27,562 nucleotides of DNA from the NCBI GenBank assembly GCA_035654175.1, contig DASRXL010000091.1, positions 1 to 27,562 of the forward strand, in the 5' to 3' direction. The notes under the pieces were generated by a model. That model was not told the origin of the DNA. It saw nothing but the letters and a program-made list of their open reading frames with translations, and did not search any database. The DNA is from PNC22 sp035654175. GTDB taxonomy: Bacteria > Planctomycetota > Phycisphaerae > Phycisphaerales > UBA1924. The translations under genes were made by a program, and so were the position numbers. Position 1 is the first letter of the stretch. Each line of letters starts with the position of its first letter. This document shows, piece by piece, positions 5,897 through 13,326 of this stretch.

Positions 5897-6907
5897 ATGA
5901 AGACGCGGACCGGATTCACGCTCATCGAGCTCCTCGTCGTCATCGCCCTTCTCGCACTCCTGATCGGCCTGCTCCTGCCGGCGTTGGGCCAGGCGCGCCG
6001 AACGGCGCGCCTCGGGGTCTGCGGGTCCAACCTCCGCCAGGTCGGTGTGGCGGTCGGCACCTACGCCGCGGACTTCGAGGACAAGATCGCATCCTTCAGC
6101 TGGAACCGCGGCAACTACCACAGCGAGTACCCGGACCTGAACGGGGCGCGCCAGCACGTAGACGCAACGATGTACCAGCTCACCGAGATCATCCGGCGGA
6201 CGACCGGCGACGAGAACTTCCCGCGCCTGGAGAGCCGCGCCCCGCACAGGCGATTCAGCCACGCGGTGGTGGTGGACTACATGGCGGAGACGCTCCCCGA
6301 GGAGACCGCCGCGTGCCCGGAGGACCGCGTGCTCCAGCGGTGGCAGCGCGATCCGGCCGACTTCCCGGAGATCGACCCGAACGCCGGCGACGCGTATAAC
6401 CGCATGTTCCCCTTTGCCTCGAGCTACCAGTTCGTCCCCGCCTCGTGGGCCCCCGACACCTGGAAGCGCCGCACCAATACCGTCTCGCAAGCCCCCGGCG
6501 ACCACGACCTGTTCCTCTACCCGCGCGGGGCCCGCCTCGGCGAGCGACTCCTGCGCGAGGTCGATTTCCCGGCCTCCAAGGTGCAGATGTTCGACTTCTA
6601 CGACCGCCACTCCGGCCCGCGCGACCAGTTCTACGCCTACGCCGACGCGAAGACCGACCTGCTCTTCTTCGACGGCTCGGTGCGATTCCTCACCACCGGC
6701 GACGCGCACGACAGCTTCGCGCCCAACGACCGGACCGGGCGCGGCGTCACCCGCCTGACCTACGCCCCCAACACCCTGTACGAGCCGCCGACCCGCAGCG
6801 GCAACGCGATCGACACCGGGCTCGAGAGCTACTTCCGCTGGACCCGCGCCGGGCTGCACGGGATCGATTACGGCGGGGCGGCGCTCGACGGCGGCGAGGG
6901 CGAGTAG
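5897..6907 (+). CDS. Prepilin-like protein, diverged array copy A5
   Basis: A 336-residue paralogue starting MKTRTG, with F-T-L-I-E-L at 7-12 and the canonical Gly at -1, unlike A1-A4. ATG 5897 gives the standard six-residue leader and has CGGAGG just upstream; a TTG 20 codons earlier is unlikely. The same block order as A1-A4 is visible (CGSNLRQVGVAVGTYAADFE, RRFSHAVVVDYMAE, EETAACPEDRVLQRWQRDP, SSYQFVPASWAPD, VQMFDFYDRHS, TDLLFFDGSVRFL) but with many substitutions and independent codon choice. One of the three cysteines of A1-A4 is missing: CMLQLTD reads TMYQLTE. The H-X9-DG histidine is Ala. Probably the older branch of the family, outside the conversion group formed by A1-A4. Confidence 0.9.
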   Translation: MKTRTGFTLIELLVVIALLALLIGLLLPALGQARRTARLGVCGSNLRQVGVAVGTYAADFEDKIASFSWNRGNYHSEYPDLNGARQHVDATMYQLTEIIRRTTGDENFPRLESRAPHRRFSHAVVVDYMAETLPEETAACPEDRVLQRWQRDPADFPEIDPNAGDAYNRMFPFASSYQFVPASWAPDTWKRRTNTVSQAPGDHDLFLYPRGARLGERLLREVDFPASKVQMFDFYDRHSGPRDQFYAYADAKTDLLFFDGSVRFLTTGDAHDSFAPNDRTGRGVTRLTYAPNTLYEPPTRSGNAIDTGLESYFRWTRAGLHGIDYGGAALDGGEGE

Positions 6908-6932
6908 CCGGCGCTGCCGGCGACCGCGCCGC

Positions 6933-6938
6933 TACCAT
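6933..6938 (+). promoter_or_regulatory. -10 element TACCAT for leaderless bioY
   Basis: TACCAT is followed by 7 nt and then ATG 6946, so transcription would start at or next to the start codon. No Shine-Dalgarno is seen. Confidence 0.5.
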
Positions 6939-6945
6939 GCCGCGC

Positions 6946-7545
6946 ATGACCCCGCCCCGCACGATCGCGACGCCTCTGGATCCTCGCGAGGTCGCCTCCC
7001 TCCGCGCCCTCCGGGCCGTGCTCGTCAGCGCCGTCTTCGCGCTGCTCACGTCCTTGAGCGCGCTGGTCTCGATCCCTCTCCCGCCGGACCAGGTGCCGAT
7101 GACGCTCCAGACGCTCGCGGTGCTCTGCGCCGCGCTGTGCATCGGCCCGCGTCTCGGCACGCTGAGCATGCTCATCTACCTGGCGGTGGGCATCGTCGGC
7201 GGCGCGGTGTTCGCCGGCGGGAGCAAGGGCTTCGGCGTCATCGCCGGTCAGACCGGCGGCTATCTCGTGGGCTTCGTGCTCTGCCAGCCCGTGGTGGGGG
7301 CGATCGCGCGCCGGCGGGACGGCTCCGTCCGCGGCTGGCTCGCGCTCGTCTGCGCGGTGCTCGCGGGCAACGCCGTCGTCTTCGGACTCGGCGTCCCCTG
7401 GCTCGGCCTGGTGAACGGCTACACGCCGGCTCGCGCGCTCGAAGGCGGGTTCTATCCCTTCATCCCGGGGCTGGTGATCAAGGGCGCGGCGGCCGTCGTG
7501 ATCGGGCGCATGGCCGCGCCCCTCGCCAGCCGCCGGATCTGGTAA
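6946..7545 (+). CDS. bioY: BioY, substrate-binding (S) component of a biotin ECF transporter
   Basis: A 199-residue, strongly hydrophobic protein with about six membrane segments. Recognisable BioY features are LPPDQVPMTLQTLAVLCAAL near residues 46-65, then IGPRLGTLSMLIYLAVGIVG and GGYLVGFVLCQP. BioY captures biotin at the membrane and works either alone or with the EcfA/EcfT energising module; no such partner genes are in the window. The start is taken at ATG 6946 because TACCAT stands 7 nt before it; an in-frame ATG at 6937 (three codons earlier) overlaps that element. It follows prepilin copy A5 by 38 nt but seems functionally unrelated. Confidence 0.9.
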   Translation: MTPPRTIATPLDPREVASLRALRAVLVSAVFALLTSLSALVSIPLPPDQVPMTLQTLAVLCAALCIGPRLGTLSMLIYLAVGIVGGAVFAGGSKGFGVIAGQTGGYLVGFVLCQPVVGAIARRRDGSVRGWLALVCAVLAGNAVVFGLGVPWLGLVNGYTPARALEGGFYPFIPGLVIKGAAAVVIGRMAAPLASRRIW

Positions 7546-7608
7546 ACCGCCGAGCCATGCGCTCCGCCCTCGCCGCGCCCGGCGCGGGAGCGACACGCGC
7601 GGGGCCGG

Positions 7609-7923
7609 TCAGAATCCCAGCTTGCGCTTGTGCACCACGCGCCCGTCCTCGAAGCGGACGAGGATCCCCGTCGTCTCGTCCCCCCAGAGATACTCCTTGG
7701 CGCTCCCCTCCTCCCGCTGCATGCTTGTCATCCCCCCCGCATCGATCCCCACGCCCGCGGCTTCCTGGATGTCTCCCGGGCCGCCGAGGATCGATTCGAC
7801 CGCCGCCATATCCATGCCGACCTCGATCGAGCCGTAGGACTCCTCGTTGATCGCGTCCTCGCACGCGGGCACGGCGGCGAGCGCGGCGGCGGCGAGCACG
7901 GCATAGACGAATCGGCGGATCAT
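7609..7923 (-). CDS. Small lipoprotein with BamE/SmpA-like (DUF3862-type) domain
   Basis: A 104-residue protein. Residues 1-20 form a signal peptide ending V-P-A before Cys21, a probable lipobox, so the mature protein should be lipid-anchored in the envelope. The mature part reads SYGSIEVGMDMAAVESILGG near 29-48 and ends in a strand-rich ILVRFEDGRVVHKRKLGF. This G-M-x-x-x-x-V-x-x-x-L-G-x-P/G pattern, followed by a final strand with x-F-x-D/N-G-x-V, is typical of the BamE-like fold. GGAGGA stands about 9 nt before ATG 7923, so this start is preferred over the longer frame. It is convergent with bioY. Whether it belongs to an outer-membrane assembly complex is not shown. Confidence 0.72.
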   Translation of the reverse strand: MIRRFVYAVLAAAALAAVPACEDAINEESYGSIEVGMDMAAVESILGGPGDIQEAAGVGIDAGGMTSMQREEGSAKEYLWGDETTGILVRFEDGRVVHKRKLGF

Positions 7924-8080
7924 GGCGGGTTCCTCCGGGGTCGCGGTGGGGCGGCGGCTCGGCCAGCCTACCACGTCCGGGAAAGTCAAGAGCGCGCCGG
8001 CGTGCCGCCGATGTCAGGGCAGCCAGGGAGAAGGGTCGATCCGCGGCCCGGGGCCCGGCGGCATCGCCAGGGAGGCGTTC

Positions 8081-8584
8081 ATGAGTGAGCACGAGCAGAT
8101 CACGGTCATCGGCCCCGACACCCGCATCAAGGGTGAGATGAGTTTCGACCGCACCGCCCGCATCCTCGGGCGCTTCGAGGGCAAGGTCACGACGGCCGGC
8201 GAGCTCCAGGTCGGCGCCTCGGCTCATTGCGCCGCCGCGCTCGAGGCCGGGACCGTGATCGTGGACGGCACCGTCGATGGGGACATCCTCGCCCGCGAGC
8301 GCGTCCAGCTCAACGGCTCCGCGCGCGTCAACGGCGACGTGGTCGCCGAGAAGCTGATCGTGGCCGAGGGCGCCTCCTTCAGCGGCCACTGCCGCGTGGG
8401 CCCCGAGGCGGTGAAGCAGGCGTCGGCGCCCAAGCCGCCGGCTGCGCACGCCGAGCCCAAGGCCGAGGCCCCGCGCGCGACCGGACCGAAGTTCGACTGG
8501 GTCGGGCACCCGGTCGCCGTGGAGGCGCAGGCCAAGCCCGCGTGGGGTCCGGCCGCGCGCTCCGTCGCCGAGGGCGCCGCCTGA
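8081..8584 (+). CDS. Bactofilin (polymer-forming cytoskeletal protein)
   Basis: A 167-residue protein with a bactofilin core at about 6-107 and an Ala/Pro-rich tail. The core shows the short beta-helix rungs of the family: VIGPDTRIKGEMSFDRTARI, GRFEGKVTTAGELQVG, GTVIVDGTVDGDILARERVQL and SARVNGDVVAEKLIVAEGAS. Bactofilins self-assemble into membrane-associated filaments that scaffold shape or wall enzymes. AGGGAGG at 8069-8075 fixes ATG 8081. The next gene encodes a second, zinc-ribbon-fused bactofilin-like protein, so the two probably form one transcription unit (48-nt gap) and may co-assemble. Confidence 0.9.
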   Translation: MSEHEQITVIGPDTRIKGEMSFDRTARILGRFEGKVTTAGELQVGASAHCAAALEAGTVIVDGTVDGDILARERVQLNGSARVNGDVVAEKLIVAEGASFSGHCRVGPEAVKQASAPKPPAAHAEPKAEAPRATGPKFDWVGHPVAVEAQAKPAWGPAARSVAEGAA

Positions 8585-8631
8585 GGCTGCCCCGCTGCGC
8601 CCGAAGTCGCACGCCCTGAGGGTGAGCTCCG

Positions 8632-9057
8632 TTGCGCGCCAAAGGCCAGCCGATCCCGCCGCCCCCCGTGTCCACGCGGGTGGTCCGCTGCTACCACTGC
8701 CTGCGCGAGTGCGAGGTCAGCGCGCACGCGATGAGCAGCTCCTGCCCGCACTGCCACAGGCAGCTCGCCATCGCGGACATCATCGTTCGCGACCGGCACT
8801 GGGGCGGCCGGCTCCAGACCTGCGGGCGGATCCTGATCGACCGGAGCGCACGCGTGCAGGTCAATTGCGTGCAGGCCTCCGGCGGCATCGAGCTGCAGGG
8901 CTCGCTCAAGGGACGGATCGTGAGCTACGGGCCCGTCGTTCTCGGTGAGGGCTGCACGCTCGAGGGCGACCTCGAGGCCCCGGCCGTGTACGTCGCGCCC
9001 GGCGCCCGGATCGTCGGGGGCAGGTTCAGCATCTCGCCCGTGCGAGTCTCCAAGTAG
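8632..9057 (+). CDS. Zinc-ribbon protein with bactofilin-like beta-helix
   Basis: A 141-residue protein with TTG as probable start (GAGGGTGA just upstream). A GTG 12 codons later is possible. Residues 20-43 hold C-Y-H-C and C-P-H-C, a treble-clef or zinc-ribbon-type knuckle pair. Residues from about 60 to the end repeat short hydrophobic rungs (GRILIDRSARVQVNCVQASG, GIELQGSLKGRIVSYGPVVL, CTLEGDLEAPAVYVAPGARI) like the bactofilin gene just upstream. A zinc-binding head on a polymer-forming core could target or cap filaments; that role is inference. Confidence 0.75.
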   Translation: MRAKGQPIPPPPVSTRVVRCYHCLRECEVSAHAMSSSCPHCHRQLAIADIIVRDRHWGGRLQTCGRILIDRSARVQVNCVQASGGIELQGSLKGRIVSYGPVVLGEGCTLEGDLEAPAVYVAPGARIVGGRFSISPVRVSK

Positions 9058-9173
9058 GCGAGGCCGCCGCGGCCGGGCCGGCGCTCAGGCGGAGCGCTCG
9101 CGCGCCCTCCGCGTGCGCTCCGCTCGCGGCCACGCGCCCCGACGCCGAGCCGCCCGCGGGGGGCTGGTCCACG

Positions 9174-9179
9174 TACCAT
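9174..9179 (+). promoter_or_regulatory. -10 element TACCAT for a leaderless gene
   Basis: TACCAT, 6 nt, then ATG 9186. No Shine-Dalgarno precedes the start. Confidence 0.5.
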
Positions 9180-9185
9180 CGATCC

Positions 9186-11390
9186 ATGCTCGCGCTCTAC
9201 GCCGCGGCGATATTCCTGGGGGCCGCCCTGCTCTTCGCGGTCGAGCCGCTCGCCGCCAAGCACGCGCTGCCCCTCTTCGGGGGCAGCCCGGCCGTCTGGA
9301 ATACCTGCGTGATGTTCTTCCAGGTCCAGCTCCTCGCGGCGTATCTCTACGCCCACGCGCTCACGACGCGGCTGCGTCCGGGGGCGCAGCTCGCCGTCCA
9401 CGCCGCCGTCCTCGCCGCGGCCGCGGCCGTGCCGGTCGGCATCCGCGCCGGCGCGGTCGAGCCCGGAGCGGGTATCGGCGGGCTGCTCCTGCTCCTCCTC
9501 GGCGGGGTGGGGGCGCAATTCTTCGCCGTGGCGAGCGCCGGGCCGCTCCTGCAGCGCTGGTTCGCCCGCACGGACCACCGCGCGGCGGACGATCCGTACT
9601 TCCTCTACGGTGCGAGCAACGCGGGCAGCTTCGTGGGCCTCCTGGCCTACCCGTTCCTGATTGAGCGCGTGTGGTCGCTCGGCGAGCAGGCGGCGTGGTG
9701 GCGGGGCGGCTTTCTCGCGTTTGTCGCCCTCACGATCACCGCCGGGGCGGTCGCGCTGCGGCGCACGCGCGCCACGGGTCCCGCGCGCAGCCCGGCGGGC
9801 GCCGACGCTCCGAGCGCGAGCCCGGCGCGGCCCGAGGCGGCGCCGGGCGGCGATCGCTCGCCCCGGCCCTGGCGCCGGCGCTCCCGGTGGATCTTCCTCG
9901 CGTTCGTGCCCTCCAGCCTTCTCCTCGGGGTCACGCACTACATCTCGACCGATGTCGCGTCGGCTCCCCTGCTCTGGGTTATCCCGCTGGGGATCTACCT
10001 GCTCACATTCATCGTGGCGTTCTCGCGCGCGGGCGAGAGCGTGACCCGAGTCAGTGCGAGGCTCTGGCCCATCATCACCGCCGCGGTCGTCCTCGCGTTC
10101 CTGATGCACGCGCGCCAGCCGCTCGTGCCTATCGTGGTGCTGCACCTGTGCGTGCTCGGCGTCGCGGGCGCGCTCTGCAACGGCCGCCTGCATGCGTCAC
10201 GCCCGGAAGTCGCGGGGCTCACCGACTTCTACGTGTGCATCGCGCTGGGTGGCGCTCTCGGCGGCGTCTTCAACAGCCTGCTCGCCCCGGCCATCTTCAA
10301 CGACCTCTATGAATACCCGCTCGTCATCGGGCTCGCGGCCCTCGCGCTGCCCGAGCCCCGCGCGCCGCTCCGCGCCGCCAAGCGCCTGCTCTGGCTCGCC
10401 CCCGCCGCCCTCGGAGCGTGGGTGCTCCTCTCCGCGGCGCGCCCGCCGCGGACCGGCGCCGACGAGATCGACCTCCTCCTCGTCGCGGGCCTGCCTGCGC
10501 TCGGGCTCTATGTCACGTCCCGCCGGCCCGCGGTGTTCGCGGCGGGGACGCTCGCGGTCCTCGGCGCGGGCGAGCTTGCGCCGAGCAGCGCCGTCCACGA
10601 GCACCAGGAGCGCACGTTCTTCGGCATCTACAGCGTCAGAGTCGATCCGCAGCGCGGCCTGCGAGTCCTCTCGCACGGCACCACCGTCCACGGCATCGAG
10701 TCGCTCGATCCCGACCTGCGCTCCGAGCCGCTGGCGTACTACACCCGGCCGGGCCCCGCCGGCTCGGCTTTCGCGGCCGTCGGCGAGCGGCTGCGCCGCG
10801 TCGCCTGCATAGGCTTGGGCGCGGGGTCGCTCGCCGCGTACGGACGCCCCGGCCAGGAGTTCGACTTCTTCGAGATCGACCCCGCCGTCGTGCGCATTGC
10901 GAGCAATGCCGAGTGGTTCACCTTCCTCTCCGAGAGCGAGGCGCGGACCCGCTTCGTGATCGGCGACGGCCGCCTGACGCTCGCGCGCGAGCCCGACGCG
11001 AGCTACGACATGATCGTGCTCGACGCCTTCAGCTCCGACGCCATCCCCACGCACCTGCTCACGCGCGAGGCGGTCGAGCTCTACGCCCGCAAGCTCGCGC
11101 CCGACGGACTGCTGCTGCTCCACCTCTCCAACCGCCACCTCGGGCTCGCGCCCCTCGCGGCGGCGGCGTGCCGCGCCGCGGGTCTCGCGGCGTGGGTCCG
11201 CAACGACCCGCAGGCCATCGAGGATCAGACCGCGTCGGGACGCTTCGGCAGCGAGTGGATGCTCGCCGCCCGCCCAGGCGCCCCGCTCGGGGCGATCGCC
11301 CGGGATCCCAGGTGGGTCGCCGCGCAGCCCGCCCCACGCCCTTGGACCGACGACCACGCCGACCTCGTCGGAGCGCTGCGGCGCGAATGA
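9186..11390 (+). CDS. Polytopic membrane protein fused to a spermidine-synthase-like methyltransferase domain
   Basis: A 734-residue protein. The N-terminal two thirds are hydrophobic with many membrane segments, beginning MLALYAAAIFLGAALLFAVE and carrying the family's EPLAAKHALPLFGGSPAVWN block near 19-38. The C-terminal part from about residue 535 is a Rossmann-type methyltransferase fold: GLGAGS near 543-548, FDFFEIDP near 559-566, GDGRL near 593, and DAFSSDAIPTHLL near 613-625. This arrangement is the 'fused MFS/spermidine synthase' family. The DAFSSDAIP loop, where true spermidine synthases have the catalytic Asp, keeps the Asp residues, but the substrate of these fused proteins is not known. 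No other polyamine gene is nearby. A long Ala/Pro/Arg-rich loop occurs near residues 197-236. Confidence 0.82.
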   Translation: MLALYAAAIFLGAALLFAVEPLAAKHALPLFGGSPAVWNTCVMFFQVQLLAAYLYAHALTTRLRPGAQLAVHAAVLAAAAAVPVGIRAGAVEPGAGIGGLLLLLLGGVGAQFFAVASAGPLLQRWFARTDHRAADDPYFLYGASNAGSFVGLLAYPFLIERVWSLGEQAAWWRGGFLAFVALTITAGAVALRRTRATGPARSPAGADAPSASPARPEAAPGGDRSPRPWRRRSRWIFLAFVPSSLLLGVTHYISTDVASAPLLWVIPLGIYLLTFIVAFSRAGESVTRVSARLWPIITAAVVLAFLMHARQPLVPIVVLHLCVLGVAGALCNGRLHASRPEVAGLTDFYVCIALGGALGGVFNSLLAPAIFNDLYEYPLVIGLAALALPEPRAPLRAAKRLLWLAPAALGAWVLLSAARPPRTGADEIDLLLVAGLPALGLYVTSRRPAVFAAGTLAVLGAGELAPSSAVHEHQERTFFGIYSVRVDPQRGLRVLSHGTTVHGIESLDPDLRSEPLAYYTRPGPAGSAFAAVGERLRRVACIGLGAGSLAAYGRPGQEFDFFEIDPAVVRIASNAEWFTFLSESEARTRFVIGDGRLTLAREPDASYDMIVLDAFSSDAIPTHLLTREAVELYARKLAPDGLLLLHLSNRHLGLAPLAAAACRAAGLAAWVRNDPQAIEDQTASGRFGSEWMLAARPGAPLGAIARDPRWVAAQPAPRPWTDDHADLVGALRRE

Positions 11391-11480
11391 CAACCCGTCC
11401 CGCTCCCAGCAACGGGGCGAGCGCGCCCGCCCGAACCCGACCAGGCGCGGCCGTGTAGAGAGTCGCCAACGGAGAGGCCG

Positions 11481-12353
11481 ATGACCCCCGAGAGCCCGAC
11501 GACGCCCCCGACCGCCCCCACCACCCCGCACGCCCTCTCGCACGCGGATCTCGCGGCCCTCGCGCGCATCCGCCGGCTCACGCCCCGCGCCGACCCGCTC
11601 GCCAATCTCCCCGACGTCCCCCCGTCGCGCATCCCGCGCCACGTCGCGATCATCATGGACGGCAACGGCCGGTGGGCCCGGCGGCACGGTCTCCCCCATT
11701 CCGCCGGTCATCGCAAGGGCGGCGAGACCGTGCGGCGCATCGTCGAGGAGTGCGGGCGGATCGGCGTGGAGGTCCTGACGCTGTACTCGTTCTCGAGCGA
11801 GAACTGGAAGCGGCCGCGCGAGGAGATCGAGGCGCTAATGGAGCTGTGCGTCGCCTACTGCCGCAGCGAGCGCGAGGGCCTGCTGCGCGAGGGGATCCGC
11901 GCGCGCGTCATCGGGCGCGTGGAGGAGCTCCCGCCCCCCGTGCGCGACGGCCTGCGCGAGCTGGTGGAGGCGACCAGCGGCGTCACCGGCCCGACGCTCT
12001 GCCTGGCGATCAACTACGGCTCACGCGCGGAGATCACCGGCGCGGTGCGCCGGCTGGCCGAGCGCGTGCGCCTGGGAGAGCTCGCGCCCGAGGCCATCGA
12101 CGAGGCGATGATCGACTCCGCGCTCGACACCGCCGGCCTGCCCGAGCCCGATCTGCTCATCCGCACCGCCGGCGAGATGCGCCTCTCCAACTTCCTCCTC
12201 TGGCAGGTCAGCTACGCCGAGCTCTATGTCTCCGACACGCTCTGGCCCGACTTCGGCGCCGAGGACTTTCGGCGCGCGATCCGCTCATTCGCCGCCCGCG
12301 ATCGCCGGTTCGGTGGTCGTCAGGAGCAGACGGCGCAGCCCCCCAGCCGGTAG
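11481..12353 (+). CDS. uppS: Undecaprenyl (isoprenyl) diphosphate synthase
   Basis: A 290-residue cis-prenyltransferase that makes the C55 lipid carrier for peptidoglycan and other envelope polymers from farnesyl and isopentenyl diphosphate. The signature MDGNGRWA lies at 59-66 with the Mg2+-binding Asp60, SSENWKRP at 105-112, and the C-terminal substrate-binding RTAGEMRLSNFLLWQ at 228-242. A Pro/Thr-rich extension of about 50 residues precedes the core; the usual family start would be near IPRHVAIIMD. GGAGAGG at 11471-11477 supports ATG 11481, so the extension is probably translated. It is directly followed by cdsA, a common bacterial pairing. Confidence 0.95.
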   Translation: MTPESPTTPPTAPTTPHALSHADLAALARIRRLTPRADPLANLPDVPPSRIPRHVAIIMDGNGRWARRHGLPHSAGHRKGGETVRRIVEECGRIGVEVLTLYSFSSENWKRPREEIEALMELCVAYCRSEREGLLREGIRARVIGRVEELPPPVRDGLRELVEATSGVTGPTLCLAINYGSRAEITGAVRRLAERVRLGELAPEAIDEAMIDSALDTAGLPEPDLLIRTAGEMRLSNFLLWQVSYAELYVSDTLWPDFGAEDFRRAIRSFAARDRRFGGRQEQTAQPPSR

Positions 12354-12356
12354 AGT
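12351..12356 (+). promoter_or_regulatory. -10 element TAGAGT overlapping the uppS stop codon, before cdsA
   Basis: TAGAGT, 7 nt, then GTG 12364. The TAG of the element is also the uppS stop codon, so the site might equally work by translational coupling. Confidence 0.4.
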
Positions 12357-12363
12357 GTCCCGC

Positions 12364-13278
12364 GTGCTCCACAAACGCCTGATCGTCGGCACACTGCTCA
12401 TCCTCGGCATCATCGGCGGCGCGCTGCTCGATGAGACCGTCGATCACGTCCGGCTTCCGCGCGCGCTGGGCGACACGCTGGACCGCGAGACCTTCCCGCG
12501 GGGCACGGTGGTTTTCATCGTGGTGGTGCCGCTCAGCCTGCTCGCCGCGCGCGAGCTGGCCAAGATGCTGCAGCGCAAGGGGATCGCCGCCTCCTCCCGC
12601 GCCTCGTGCGGGGCCGCCCTCGTCGGTCTCCTCGTCTCCTGCCTCGTCCCCGAGAGCACCAACGGCGTCGAGGCCGTCGCGCTGGTGGGCACCGCCGCGG
12701 CGGTCGTGCTCTTCGGCTCCATGGTCTTCCTGGCGCGGCGCCAGACGGTCGAGGGCATCGTCGCCGCGACCGGGGGCACGCTGCTGGCCTTCGTCTATCT
12801 CGGCCTCATGTTCGGATTCCTCTTGGCGATCCGCCGTCACGAGTCGGCGTGGACGGTGCTCTGGGTGCTGCTGGTCACCAAGTCCAGCGACATCGGCGCC
12901 TACTTCACGGGCCGGGCGATCGGCCGCCATAAGCTCATCCCCTGGCTGAGCCCCGGCAAGACCCGGGAGGGATCCGTCGGCGGGGTCGTGGTCGCGGCGT
13001 GCGTCGGGGCCGCCGGGGCCTGGGCCCTGCGGGGGGCGGGCATCCACGACGGGCCCACCGTCCCGGTCGGCGCGCTGGCGGGCCTGATCTTCGCGCTGGT
13101 CGGGCAGTCCGGCGACCTCATGGCCAGCATGCTCAAGCGCGACGTCGGCGTGAAGGACTCGGGGACCGTCCTCCCCGGCATGGGCGGCCTGATCGACGTG
13201 CTGGACTCTCCGCTCCTGGTCTTTCCCGCGGCGTATTGGCTCCTGCGCCTAACCTCGGCGCCCCAGGTTGGGGGGTAG
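12364..13278 (+). CDS. cdsA: Phosphatidate cytidylyltransferase
   Basis: A 304-residue membrane enzyme that makes CDP-diacylglycerol from phosphatidate and CTP, the branch point of phospholipid synthesis. It has about seven or eight membrane segments. The C-terminal half carries KSSDIGAYFTGRAIGRHKLI near 173-192, SPGKTREGS at 196-204, and the CDS signature S255-x-L-K258-R259-x4-K264-D265 ... P271-G-M-G-G ... D278-V-L-D281. Compared with the general signature, His in GHGG is Met273 and Arg in DRxD is Val279. The start is a GTG 10 nt after the uppS stop, without a Shine-Dalgarno but with TAGAGT in the leaderless position; MLHKRLIVGTLL is a normal beginning for the family. Confidence 0.93.
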   Translation: MLHKRLIVGTLLILGIIGGALLDETVDHVRLPRALGDTLDRETFPRGTVVFIVVVPLSLLAARELAKMLQRKGIAASSRASCGAALVGLLVSCLVPESTNGVEAVALVGTAAAVVLFGSMVFLARRQTVEGIVAATGGTLLAFVYLGLMFGFLLAIRRHESAWTVLWVLLVTKSSDIGAYFTGRAIGRHKLIPWLSPGKTREGSVGGVVVAACVGAAGAWALRGAGIHDGPTVPVGALAGLIFALVGQSGDLMASMLKRDVGVKDSGTVLPGMGGLIDVLDSPLLVFPAAYWLLRLTSAPQVGG

Positions 13279-13291
13279 GGCCGGGCCGGGC

Positions 13292-13297
13292 TACACT
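13292..13297 (+). promoter_or_regulatory. -10 element TACACT for the coiled-coil zinc-ribbon gene
   Basis: TACACT, with a weak TTGGGG 18 bp upstream overlapping the end of cdsA. The start codon at 13327 is 29 nt further on and has CGGAG before it, so this is a normal leadered promoter. Confidence 0.4.
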
Positions 13298-13326
13298 CAC
13301 GGGACAGCCGTGCCCCGGAGTGCTCG

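Larger units (their letters stand above)
524..6907 (+). repeat. Tandem array of five prepilin-like paralogues
   Basis: Five same-strand genes of 336-341 codons with intergenic distances of 394, 299, 377 and 226 nt. A 108-nt tract is base-for-base identical in the first four: 877-984, 2297-2404, 3613-3720 and 5007-5114. It encodes residues from about 118 to 154, including RRFSHAVIVDYMADIIPEE. The corresponding tract of the fifth copy differs at many third positions. Confidence 0.95.

Noticed and set aside
7573..7587. CCGCGC-CCG-GCGCGG hairpin between bioY and the lipoprotein gene as a terminator
   Set aside because: Only 6 bp and no T-run on either side; such GC palindromes are frequent here.
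9058..9185. Possible small gene or RNA in the 128 bases before the spermidine-synthase-like gene
   Set aside because: No ribosome site, no coherent reading frame and no strong secondary structure; only the TACCAT element is supported.
11387..11458. 23-codon frame overlapping the end of the 734-residue membrane protein gene by ATGA
   Set aside because: Pro/Arg/Ala-rich, no family resemblance, no ribosome site, and too short to support.
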